This document shows positions 1 to 7,378 of a stretch of 37,532 nt of DNA, in pieces. Positions within the stretch are counted from its first letter, which is position 1; every line of letters starts with the position of its first letter. The notes under the pieces were generated by a model. It was not told the DNA's origin, did no database searches, and saw only the letters and a program-made list of their open reading frames with translations. Position numbers and translations under genes: made by a program. This DNA is from Elusimicrobiota bacterium (lineage in GTDB: Bacteria; Elusimicrobiota; Elusimicrobia; FEN-1173): assembly GCA_022703335.1 (NCBI GenBank), contig JAKLDV010000011.1, forward strand, positions 1 through 37,532, written 5' to 3'.

Positions 1-1258
1 CGATGACATCGTCTTTCCATGTCGCCAACAACTTATCATACTCTCTCAACGCCCCTTCTTTCGTGCTTGCTCCGCGCGACCGGCGGCTTTGAATCAGATC
101 CATTTGCGCTCGAAACCTCTGCCCGGCGCCGGCCGAAACGTTCTTCGCGACTTTCTGGAGATACTCTTCCGCTTTTTCAGGTTCATTATGCCGTCCGTAT
201 AAATTGGCCAGTTCAAGTTCTATGTCGGCCAGCGCCCCCGGGGCATCCGTGCTTCGGACCGCTTCCGCATAAACTTCCAGTATTTTGTCGAACCGGTTCA
301 TTTGAAAATACGTCTGAATCATGGATGAATATATCTGCAGGGGATTTTCCTGGCCGGGACGCTGCAGCAAAAGACGGTACAAGGCGAGGGCTTTGTCGTG
401 GTCGCCCCTATTCAAATATTTTCCCGCTTTGTCCATCACCCACCTGTTGTTTCGATGATGTGGGTTCTCCGAATATCTATATCCGAAAACCGTCAGGCCG
501 AGGAGAAAGGCAAGGACTCCTATTTGCGCATACACGTTGGTCTTAAAAAATCGGGCGCATTGGATCAGTTTCAACATCCGGGGAGAATAAAGACTCCCGC
601 CGTTTTCCACAATGAACGTCTTTTGCTCTTTCGAAAGTCCGTGTGCAGACCAAAAGCGGGCGCCGGAAACCCGCGCATCTCGGAAATCCACCCCTTTAAG
701 TTCGGCCCCCTCCAGATTGGCCGCCGTGAGGTCGGCCCCGGCCATTTTTGTGTTTTTCAATCGGGATTCGGACAGATCGGCGCCGACAAGGCGGGCCTCG
801 CTGAAATCGCACTGGTCGAACGTGCCGCGCAATAAATTCGCGCCGGCCATATTGGAGCGGCTGAAATCCGTTCCCTTGCACTCCACGAATTCCCAATTCG
901 ACCCCTGCAGATGCGCGCCGGAAAAATCCCCCCCCTCGACGCGGCCGCCGTTGAACTGGACCGCCGCCATCTCCGCTTTTTTCGCTGTTACCCTCCTCAA
1001 ACGGGTGTTCTTAAAATCGGCATGGGTCAAGTTACTCTCGGAAAAATCCGTCTCCGCGATGTCGGCATAGTCCAGGTGGGCGTGAACCAAAATGCTGCGT
1101 GAAAAATTGACCCCTTTCAGGGAACCGTGGGACAGATTGACCCAAGAAAGATCCCTCTGGGACATGTCCGCGCCGGCAAAATCCTTGCCTTTGATCTTCT
1201 CCGGGCCCGCGTGGCCGGGCGTGGGAGTGTTTCCATGACCCTGCTGGGTTCCGCTCAT
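1..1258 (-). CDS. Pentapeptide-repeat / TM / TPR protein (3' end off the window)
   Basis: Translation from ATG 1258 stays open to the left edge (419 codons), so the C-terminus is missing. Residues 27-201 form about 35 uninterrupted pentads with Phe, Leu or Met at the central position and Ala/Gly/Ser/Asp around it, the pattern of a right-handed quadrilateral beta-helix. A hydrophobic segment at about 243-261 is a single membrane span preceded by Lys/Arg. From about 275 on there are at least three TPR-like helical pairs (for example the stretch around GDHDKALALYR). There is no signal peptide, so the pentapeptide domain is probably cytoplasmic and the TPR part periplasmic; this topology is inferred. 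AAAGGAA precedes the ATG as a ribosome binding site. It lies 47 bases downstream of the molybdenum hydroxylase gene in the same direction and could be cotranscribed. Function unknown; a scaffold role is plausible. Confidence 0.85.
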   Translation of the reverse strand, partial: MSGTQQGHGNTPTPGHAGPEKIKGKDFAGADMSQRDLSWVNLSHGSLKGVNFSRSILVHAHLDYADIAETDFSESNLTHADFKNTRLRRVTAKKAEMAAVQFNGGRVEGGDFSGAHLQGSNWEFVECKGTDFSRSNMAGANLLRGTFDQCDFSEARLVGADLSESRLKNTKMAGADLTAANLEGAELKGVDFRDARVSGARFWSAHGLSKEQKTFIVENGGSLYSPRMLKLIQCARFFKTNVYAQIGVLAFLLGLTVFGYRYSENPHHRNNRWVMDKAGKYLNRGDHDKALALYRLLLQRPGQENPLQIYSSMIQTYFQMNRFDKILEVYAEAVRSTDAPGALADIELELANLYGRHNEPEKAEEYLQKVAKNVSAGAGQRFRAQMDLIQSRRSRGASTKEGALREYDKLLATWKDDVI

Positions 1259-1305
1259 CGAAATTCCTTTCTCATGTGAGTTTGACCGCCCCGGACGACG
1301 CGCCC

Positions 1306-3702
1306 TTACCCCTTGCTGACGGTCAGCGCCACTTTTTCGGCGGTGATGGGCATGGATTTGATGCGCACCCCCAGGGCGTCCTCGACGGCGTTGGCGACCA
1401 GCGAAGCCGTGGGGATCATGGTGTGTTCCCCGACCCCGCGCGCCCCGAAAGGACCGTCCGGCTGAGGGACCTCAACGATGATGGGCACGATTTCTTCCGG
1501 CACATCCAGGGAGGTGGGTATCTTGTAATCGGAGAAGTTGGGGTTCAAAAGTTTCCCCTTTTCGCTGTACCGCATGTCTTCATAGAGCACGGTGGCGAAC
1601 CCCTGCAACAGACCTCCCACCACCTGGCCGCGGATCAGATCCGGGTTGATGGCCTTGCCGACATCCACGGCGAGGGCCACCTTGCGGATCTTCATCTTGC
1701 CCGTCTCCTTGTCCACCTCCAGAATCAGTCCCGCCGCCCCCGTGGTGTAGTGCACGTTGGGGTGTCCGCCCTGGCCTGTCTCCGGATCGCCGATGGCTGA
1801 GGCGAATTCGGGCATGAAGACACCGCGACCCATGATGGGACCGCCTTTGAAGGTGTGGTCTTCCGTCTGAATCCCGGCGATGACGAAACTGGCGAACGAC
1901 AGTTCAAAGTCGGGCTTGGTGCGGCATTTCACCCTCTCGTCTTCCAGATACAGGGTGTCTTTCTCCAGATGAAGTGCGCGCTGCACCAATTCGAATATCT
2001 GATCCCGGGCGTCCAAAGCGGCCTTTTTAACGGCGTTGCCGCATCCCCAGGTGACATGCGAACCGACCGTTTGCCATTCGTACGGGTTTCGGTCCGTGTC
2101 GGGCGTTTCCACCCGGATCTTGGCCACCGGCACCGACAATATCTCGGAGGCGATCTGCGCCATGGCGGTCAGCAGTCCCTGGCCGATCTCCATGCCGGAG
2201 ATGAGGATGTTGATGCTTCCGTCTTCGTTGAATTTCAAGAACGCGGAGGAGGCGGCGTTGGGCGGCATGGCGGGCGACTTCCAGAAAAGGACCAGGCTCT
2301 TGCCCACCGCTTTTTTCGGATCATCGCTCTTTGCTTTGGAACCCCACATGATCTCCGCGGCCACCTTGTCGATGGATTCGCGAAGGCCGTTGGGGTTCAT
2401 GTGCGCGCCGTAGGGCAGGGTATCCCCCTCCTTGATATGGTTTCGTCGACGGAACTCCACGGGGTCCAACCCGATTTTCTGCGCCATCCGCGTGACGTGT
2501 GACTCGATGCCGAAACTGAATTCGGAATAGCCGAATCCGCGATAGGGCCCGCCCGGCGGAAGGTTGGTGTAGATGCAGATGGAATCGATCTTCACGTTGT
2601 CCACCCGGTAGGGGTTGGTGGCCGAAAGGCCGGCCGCGTTCACCACGTTGGCGCCGTATTCCACATAGGCGCCGGCATCCCAATAGAGGGAATGTTCCAG
2701 GGCGGTGATCTTGCCGTTCTTCTTCACGCCCATCTTGATCTTGGCCACCACGCCCTGACGTTGATAGGTGTTGCAGAACTCCTGGGCGCGGTTCCAGAGC
2801 ACCTTCACCGGGTGGCCTTTCACCGTCATGGCGAGGGCCGCGCCGATGATTTCCATGGACACGCCGGCCTTGCCGCCGAACCCGCCGCCAACGTACGGCG
2901 TGATCACGCGCACGTCCTTGTGCGAGATGCCGAGAGGGGCGAGCGCCTCGGCGAAGACGTTGCGTTGCGTGAACGGCGACTGGGACGCCGTCCAGACGGT
3001 GAGCCGCCCGGACATGTCGTAAAGCCCCACCGCCGCGTGCACCTCGATGGCGCAGTGGGCATACCGCGGAACAAAATAAGTGTCTTCCAGAACGGCGTCC
3101 GCCTCCCGAAACCCTTTTTCCCAATCCCCCTTCCGGGTCTTCCGCCAATGCGCGATGTTGGTGTCGGCCTTGGGAAAAAACCACGGCACGTGCGGGTAGT
3201 TGCCCAGATCGGGATGGATGAGGGTGGCGTTTTTTTCGATGGCTCTCACCGGATCGAGGACGATCGGGAGTTCCTCGTAGTCCACTTTCACCTTGGCGGC
3301 GCCGCGCAGGGCGGCCTTGGGACTCCAGGCGATGACGGCGGCCACCTGCTCCCCGACGAAGCGTACGCGGTCATACGCGAAGACATAGCGGTCCTTCATG
3401 TAGAGGCCGAACTTATAGGGGAAATCTTTCCCCGTGACGACCTTCACCACCCCGGGCACCTTCAAGGCATCCCTGACGTCGATCTTCTTGATCTTGGCGT
3501 GCGCCACGGGGCTCTCCACCAGGGCGGCGTAGAGAAGGTTGGGCCCGAAATCCAGGTCTTCCAGGAACTTCGCGGCGCCGGAAACTTTCTCCCAGCCGTC
3601 GATGCGCTCGACGGACTTCCCGACCACTCGGTGGCCGCCGGCCGGGCCCACGGAAATCGGCGGCACGGTCAGTTCTTCCAGCTTCTGTGAAAGTTTTTGC
3701 AT
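1306..3702 (-). CDS. Xanthine dehydrogenase-family large subunit (molybdopterin-binding)
   Basis: A 798-residue catalytic subunit of the xanthine oxidase/CO dehydrogenase/aldehyde oxidoreductase superfamily, full length for the separate-subunit type. Visible features are the N-terminal a/b hammerhead region (about 25-150), the molybdopterin loop VGGGFGGK (271-278), PYRGFG (386-391, equivalent to the AFRGFG segment of xanthine dehydrogenases), the GQG segment (507-509) and the catalytic Glu of GVGE (Glu759). The enzyme would hydroxylate a carbon next to a ring nitrogen, using water, and pass electrons to the FeS and FAD subunits. The frame is open further upstream, but ATG 3702 is chosen because earlier starts would lie inside the small-subunit gene. 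The small-subunit stop is 14 bases upstream. Substrate cannot be read from sequence; purine, pyrimidine, nicotinate or aldehyde are all possible. No XdhC-like or molybdenum cofactor maturation gene is in the window. Confidence 0.92.
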   Translation of the reverse strand: MQKLSQKLEELTVPPISVGPAGGHRVVGKSVERIDGWEKVSGAAKFLEDLDFGPNLLYAALVESPVAHAKIKKIDVRDALKVPGVVKVVTGKDFPYKFGLYMKDRYVFAYDRVRFVGEQVAAVIAWSPKAALRGAAKVKVDYEELPIVLDPVRAIEKNATLIHPDLGNYPHVPWFFPKADTNIAHWRKTRKGDWEKGFREADAVLEDTYFVPRYAHCAIEVHAAVGLYDMSGRLTVWTASQSPFTQRNVFAEALAPLGISHKDVRVITPYVGGGFGGKAGVSMEIIGAALAMTVKGHPVKVLWNRAQEFCNTYQRQGVVAKIKMGVKKNGKITALEHSLYWDAGAYVEYGANVVNAAGLSATNPYRVDNVKIDSICIYTNLPPGGPYRGFGYSEFSFGIESHVTRMAQKIGLDPVEFRRRNHIKEGDTLPYGAHMNPNGLRESIDKVAAEIMWGSKAKSDDPKKAVGKSLVLFWKSPAMPPNAASSAFLKFNEDGSINILISGMEIGQGLLTAMAQIASEILSVPVAKIRVETPDTDRNPYEWQTVGSHVTWGCGNAVKKAALDARDQIFELVQRALHLEKDTLYLEDERVKCRTKPDFELSFASFVIAGIQTEDHTFKGGPIMGRGVFMPEFASAIGDPETGQGGHPNVHYTTGAAGLILEVDKETGKMKIRKVALAVDVGKAINPDLIRGQVVGGLLQGFATVLYEDMRYSEKGKLLNPNFSDYKIPTSLDVPEEIVPIIVEVPQPDGPFGARGVGEHTMIPTASLVANAVEDALGVRIKSMPITAEKVALTVSKG

Positions 3703-3716
3703 GATGGCCCCCGGAC

Positions 3717-4190
3717 CTACTTGGACGCCTTGCCCGACGCCACGGTCTTGATGGCGTCGAGGATGGGTTTGTAGCCCGTGCAACGGCACAGGTTGCCGGC
3801 GATGTGTTCTTTGATTTCCTCGTCCGAGGCGCGCGGATGTTTCTTCAGCGCCTCTTCGGCGGAAAGAATCACGCCGGGCGCGCAGAAACCGCACTGGAAC
3901 GAATTGCGCTTGACGAACTCCTTCTGCAGCCGCGTGGGACCGTTTTTGGAGATCCCCTCCAACGTGACGACGTCCGCCCCGTCGGCCTCCACCGCCAGAA
4001 CCAGACAGCTGCGCACGGTCTTTCCGTTCATGAAAACGGTGCAGGAGCCGCAGTCTCCCCGGTCGCACCCCACCTTGGGGCTCTTCACGCCGAGCTTGTC
4101 CCTCAGAACGTCCAACAGCACGTCGCTGGGCTCCACCTCGAGCGTCCGCCGGACGCCGTTCAGTTTCAATTGGATTGAAATGTTTTTCAT
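3717..4190 (-). CDS. Molybdenum hydroxylase small subunit, 2x[2Fe-2S]
   Basis: A 157-residue iron-sulfur subunit. The N-terminal plant-type ferredoxin domain has Cys42, Cys47, Cys50 and Cys62. The C-terminal helical domain carries the second cluster through Cys100, Cys103, Cys135 and Cys137 (the CGFC and CRCTGY motifs). It carries electrons from the molybdenum centre to FAD. All eight ligands are present and the length is normal for the family (about 150-170). It lies 10 bases after the FAD subunit and 14 bases before the large subunit, with GGGGGA as a likely ribosome binding site. The gene order FAD, FeS, Mo matches CO dehydrogenase-type (coxMSL-like) organisation with the last two swapped. 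Confidence 0.95.
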   Translation of the reverse strand: MKNISIQLKLNGVRRTLEVEPSDVLLDVLRDKLGVKSPKVGCDRGDCGSCTVFMNGKTVRSCLVLAVEADGADVVTLEGISKNGPTRLQKEFVKRNSFQCGFCAPGVILSAEEALKKHPRASDEEIKEHIAGNLCRCTGYKPILDAIKTVASGKASK

Positions 4191-4200
4191 GGGATCCCCC

Positions 4201-5091
4201 TTAAATCAGGCTCGAGCCGGCCACCGGCCCGCTCCCGGCCAGGCGGTTCACGGCGGCCCAAAGCGCCCGCCGCAACATCACTTTCGTCATGTGGAGACGG
4301 TATTCCTTGCTGGAACGGATGTCGGAGATGGGGCTGATCTCCTTGTCCACCAAACGAACCGCCTCTTCCAGGAGAATGTCGCTCAAGCGCTTCCCGTTTA
4401 AGAGCCCCTCGATTTTTTCCGCCCGGCGTGCCACCGGCCCCACGGCGCAGTGGGCCACGCGGTAGGTGTTGTCCGCCAGCGCGAGGACGGCCAACCCCAC
4501 CTGCGCCAGGTCTTCCCCGGCGTAACGGCCGAGCTTCGCGTAGCAGCCGCCGCTCTTCTTCTTTGGAATGCGTACGGCCACCCCGGTGACAAGCTCGCCC
4601 GGGGCAAGAGCGGTCTTCTTGGGACCCATGAAAAAATCTTTCAACGGCATCTGCCGTTTTCCTCTGGGGCCCTGGAGATGGACGACGGCGTCGTAGACCA
4701 GCAGAGCCGGGGCGCTGTCGAGCGAGGGCACCGCCGAACATATGTTGCCCGCCAAGGTGGCGCGGTTACGCACGCCGACCGACGCCACCGTGCGGCTCGC
4801 CTCCCACAGCACCGGGAGTTTTTTTCGGACGTCGGCGTTATCGATGAGCTCGCTGAAGGTGATGAGCGCCCCGATGAGGGCTTCGTCCTTTTTCCAGACG
4901 ATCCGGCCCAGTTCCCGCAGCGCCTTGATGTCCACGACGGCCTCGGGTTTTTCCAGGCCCCCTTTGAGCCAGACGATCAAATCCGTTCCGCCCGCCAAAG
5001 GTTTCGCCTTGCCCCTGTATTCGGCGAGCAGTTTCACCGCTTCGGGCAATGTTTTGGGCTTGTGATAATCGAACTCGTGCGCTATGGGCAT
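4201..5091 (-). CDS. Molybdenum hydroxylase medium subunit, FAD-binding
   Basis: A 296-residue FAD-binding subunit of the xanthine dehydrogenase family. PLAGGTDLIV (31-40) and ATLAGNIC (111-118) followed by SLDSAPAL are the two flavin-pyrophosphate binding segments of the FAD_binding_5 domain. The C-terminal third fits the CO_deh_flav_C domain. The subunit would pass electrons from the FeS clusters to an acceptor such as NAD or a quinone. GAGGAG sits six bases before ATG 5091. It is the first of the three hydroxylase genes and follows the cyclase gene by 44 bases in the same direction, so hydroxylase and cyclase are probably cotranscribed. Confidence 0.93.
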   Translation of the reverse strand: MPIAHEFDYHKPKTLPEAVKLLAEYRGKAKPLAGGTDLIVWLKGGLEKPEAVVDIKALRELGRIVWKKDEALIGALITFSELIDNADVRKKLPVLWEASRTVASVGVRNRATLAGNICSAVPSLDSAPALLVYDAVVHLQGPRGKRQMPLKDFFMGPKKTALAPGELVTGVAVRIPKKKSGGCYAKLGRYAGEDLAQVGLAVLALADNTYRVAHCAVGPVARRAEKIEGLLNGKRLSDILLEEAVRLVDKEISPISDIRSSKEYRLHMTKVMLRRALWAAVNRLAGSGPVAGSSLI

Positions 5092-5135
5092 GAGCGTCTC
5101 CTCTTACGGTTTTTGCGCAAAACGGACAGGGGCCG

Positions 5136-5948
5136 TCAGGGCAGCCAGGCCACGCAGCGGCCCATGGCGGATTCCAGTTCCATCCCCTTCAGCGGGAAAA
5201 ATCCCACGTACACGCGTTTGTTGCCGATCTTCTCGATCTCGCCGCCGATGTTCTCCGCATGCACGATGCCTTTGGGGAAAAGCTTCAAATGCATCACCTG
5301 ATAATAGATCTCCGGCGGAAACATCTCATCCCAGGACTTCTTGTAGTTCTTCTTGAGCTTTTTCTCCGCCTCGATGAAGAGCTTGGGATGCCAGTTACGG
5401 ATGATGGTGTTCATGGGGTGGTCGGCCGAACCGCAGTCCACGCCGATCCACTTGAATTTCATGTCCAGACACCATTCATGGAACTTGGGGCCGGGGCCCG
5501 GATGTTTCACGAAGTAGCGGACCTCGTCGGAGTCCTTCTCATACCACGCGTAGCGATGGTATCCGGTGTTGATGAGGAGGATGTCGTTCTTTTTGATCTC
5601 GACTTTTTTCATCAGCAAATCCGGGTCGTAGAGGTCGTAATCCCCCATTTCCTTTGAGATGTCCACCACCGCGCCGGGACCGATCCATTCCGACATGGGC
5701 ACCTGCCCGATGGACCGGCCGGAGGCATGGAAATGGATCTCGCCGTCCATGTGCGTGCCCACGTGGTTGCTGGTGGTGATGACCTGTCCGTTGGCCCCCT
5801 GTCCCATGTGGGCGCCGGCGATGCGCTTAAAATACTGGACGGAAAGCGGGATATAGCTCGGCCAGGGCGGGGTGTGCACGCTCAGCGGCTGAGTGAGGTC
5901 GTACATCTTCGATTTGGTCATCAGGTCGATGAATTCATTGTTGTTCAT
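5136..5948 (-). CDS. Cyclase-family metal-dependent hydrolase
   Basis: A 270-residue member of the cyclase family (Pfam Cyclase), whose characterised members include bacterial kynurenine formamidase and isatin hydrolase. The metal site is visible as H62-VGT-H66-M-D68 followed by His72/His74, close to the family HxGTHxDxPxH signature; here Gly/Glu replaces part of the usual tail. A second conserved block, GVDCGSADHP, is at 169-178. Known members hydrolyse an amide or lactam, opening a ring in the isatin case. The reading frame continues upstream, but ATG 5948 has AAGGAG six bases before it and an N-terminus of the right length. It lies between the CoA-transferase and the molybdenum hydroxylase. 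I infer it opens the ring made by the hydroxylase; the substrate is unknown. Confidence 0.85.
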   Translation of the reverse strand: MNNNEFIDLMTKSKMYDLTQPLSVHTPPWPSYIPLSVQYFKRIAGAHMGQGANGQVITTSNHVGTHMDGEIHFHASGRSIGQVPMSEWIGPGAVVDISKEMGDYDLYDPDLLMKKVEIKKNDILLINTGYHRYAWYEKDSDEVRYFVKHPGPGPKFHEWCLDMKFKWIGVDCGSADHPMNTIIRNWHPKLFIEAEKKLKKNYKKSWDEMFPPEIYYQVMHLKLFPKGIVHAENIGGEIEKIGNKRVYVGFFPLKGMELESAMGRCVAWLP

Positions 5949-5975
5949 GGGAAGCTCCTTTTTATGTCGAAAGAA

Positions 5976-5987
5976 CCCCAAACGGGG
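5976..5987 (-). terminator. Weak terminator-like hairpin between CoA-transferase B and cyclase
   Basis: On the minus strand CCCC-GTTT-GGGG is followed by TTCTTTC, two bases after the CoA-transferase stop. A four-base-pair stem with an interrupted T-tract is weak and may only attenuate or mark an mRNA processing point. The next ribosome binding site follows directly. Confidence 0.25.
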
Positions 5988-5988
5988 C

Positions 5989-6651
5989 CTAAAACTCCAA
6001 AATTTTCGGGTGGACGACCAGTTTCGCTCCCGTGTTCTGCACCACTTCTTCCACGGTGGTGTCCTCGGCGATCTCCTCCAGGACGAGTCCATTCTGGGTC
6101 ACGCGGATGAAGGCCATGTCGGTGACGATGATGTCCACCTCTTTTTTGGCGGTGAGCGGCAAGGTGCACTTCTTCAATATCTTCGGAGCGCCGTATTTGT
6201 TGACGTGCTCCATGGCGATGATGACCTTCTTGGCGCCGGTGACCAGATCCATGGCGCCGCCGATGCCGGGCACCATCTTGCCGGGAATCATGTAGTTGGC
6301 GAGGTTCCCCTCCTCGTCCACCTCCAAGGCCCCCAGAACGGTGACGTCCACGTGGCCGCCGCGGATGATGGAGAAGGAGAGCGCGGAATCGAAGAAACAG
6401 CCGCCGGGCATGATGGTCACCGGCGCGCCGCCGGCGTTGACGATGTCCTTGTCCTCCTTGCCCTTTTCCGGGTGAGGCCCCAACCCGATGAACCCGTTCT
6501 CCGAGTGCAGGAAGATCGTCTTGTCTTTGGGGAGGTAGTTCGCCACCAGGGTGGGCATGCCGATGCCCAAATTCACGAGGGCATTATCGGGCAGCTCCCG
6601 GACGATCCGGCGGGCGATGCGTTCGCGTTTCAAATCTTTGGCGGCGCTCAT
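5989..6651 (-). CDS. 3-oxoacid/acyl CoA-transferase subunit B
   Basis: A 220-residue beta subunit of a family I CoA-transferase (AtoA/ScoB/PcaJ group). Glu51 in SENGFIGLGP is the catalytic glutamate that forms the glutamyl-CoA thioester. MPGG, IPGKMVPGIGGAMDLV and CTLPLT are typical family segments. The protein would move CoA from a donor such as acetyl-, succinyl- or acetoacetyl-CoA to a carboxylic acid. Its ATG overlaps the stop of subunit A by four bases (ATGA), so the two subunits are translationally coupled. In this context it probably activates the acid left after degradation of the pathway substrate; this is an inference, and the family motifs do not define the acid. Confidence 0.93.
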   Translation of the reverse strand: MSAAKDLKRERIARRIVRELPDNALVNLGIGMPTLVANYLPKDKTIFLHSENGFIGLGPHPEKGKEDKDIVNAGGAPVTIMPGGCFFDSALSFSIIRGGHVDVTVLGALEVDEEGNLANYMIPGKMVPGIGGAMDLVTGAKKVIIAMEHVNKYGAPKILKKCTLPLTAKKEVDIIVTDMAFIRVTQNGLVLEEIAEDTTVEEVVQNTGAKLVVHPKILEF

Positions 6652-7304
6652 TTCTTCCCCTCGTGAGCGATGGCGTTGATGAAGACGCCGGGCAGGTTGA
6701 CCTGTTCGGGATCCAATTCGCCTCGTTTCACCAGACGGTCGGTCTCCAAGATCGTGTGCTGGGACGCCATGGCCATCACGATGTTGAAATTCTTCGTGGA
6801 TTTGGCCAAAAATCCGTTGCCCATGGTGTCGCAGACGTTGGCCTTGATGAACCCGAAATCCGCCTTGAGCGGCGTTTCCAGGAGGTAATCGCGCCCGTCC
6901 ACCTTGATCTTTTTTTTGCCTTCTTCCACGGCGGTGCCGACGCCGGTGGGGGTCAGAAACCCGCCCAGCCCCGCCCCTCCGCAACGGATGCGTTCCACCA
7001 AGGTCCCCTGCGGCACGAGGTCCACGCGCATTTCACCCGAATTCATCTTCTGGCCGGCGGCGGGATTGAGCCCGATGTGAGAAGCGATGAGGTGTTTCAC
7101 GCGGCCGGCCACGATGAGCTTGCCCATGCCGCCGTCGGGGAACCCCGCGTCGTTGGTGATGAGGGTGAGGTCTTTCGACCCCTTGGCCAGCAGGGCGTCC
7201 GCCAGACGCAGGGCCTGGCCGCAGCACATGAAACCGCCGGCCATGATGATGGCGCCGTCGTGGATGTTTTCGACGGCTTCTTCGGGGGTCAGTATTTTTT
7301 TCAT
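6648..7304 (-). CDS. 3-oxoacid/acyl CoA-transferase subunit A
   Basis: A 218-residue alpha subunit of the same family I CoA-transferase (AtoD/ScoA/PcaI group). It has the N-terminal Gly-Gly segment (IIMAGGFMCCG), PQGTLVERIRCGGAG, and the GGFLTPTGVGT segment typical of the family, with a normal length. AGGAAC lies five bases before ATG 7304. It is the first gene after the terminator at 7338-7366, so it may begin a transcription unit that continues through subunit B, the cyclase and the molybdenum hydroxylase. I saw no clear promoter in the 34 bases between the terminator T-tract and the start codon, so read-through of the terminator is also possible. Confidence 0.93.
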   Translation of the reverse strand: MKKILTPEEAVENIHDGAIIMAGGFMCCGQALRLADALLAKGSKDLTLITNDAGFPDGGMGKLIVAGRVKHLIASHIGLNPAAGQKMNSGEMRVDLVPQGTLVERIRCGGAGLGGFLTPTGVGTAVEEGKKKIKVDGRDYLLETPLKADFGFIKANVCDTMGNGFLAKSTKNFNIVMAMASQHTILETDRLVKRGELDPEQVNLPGVFINAIAHEGKK

Positions 7305-7337
7305 GAGGTTCCTATCTCCAGAGCGTCAAATCTTAGC

Positions 7338-7366
7338 AAAAAACGCCGGGGCTCCGTTTTCCCCGG
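7338..7366 (-). terminator. Intrinsic terminator after the DUF1116 gene
   Basis: On the minus strand the stem CCGGGG / CCCCGG (six G-C pairs, nine-base loop) is followed by CG and then TTTTTT. It starts 13 bases after the DUF1116 stop codon. It would end or attenuate the aminotransferase-to-DUF1116 transcript before the CoA-transferase genes. Confidence 0.7.
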
Positions 7367-7378
7367 ATCGCGACCCGC

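Noticed and set aside
1306-4068. A longer start for the molybdenum hydroxylase large subunit
   Set aside because: It would cover most of the iron-sulfur subunit gene in another frame. The family N-terminus begins near 3702.
5111-5122. Perfect 12-base palindrome TTTTGCGCAAAA between cyclase and FAD-subunit genes
   Set aside because: It has no loop for a hairpin and lies mid-operon in a short leader. Too short to support as an operator without conservation data.
5949-6092. N-terminal extension of the cyclase
   Set aside because: It would overlap the end of CoA-transferase B, and ATG 5948 has a strong AAGGAG.
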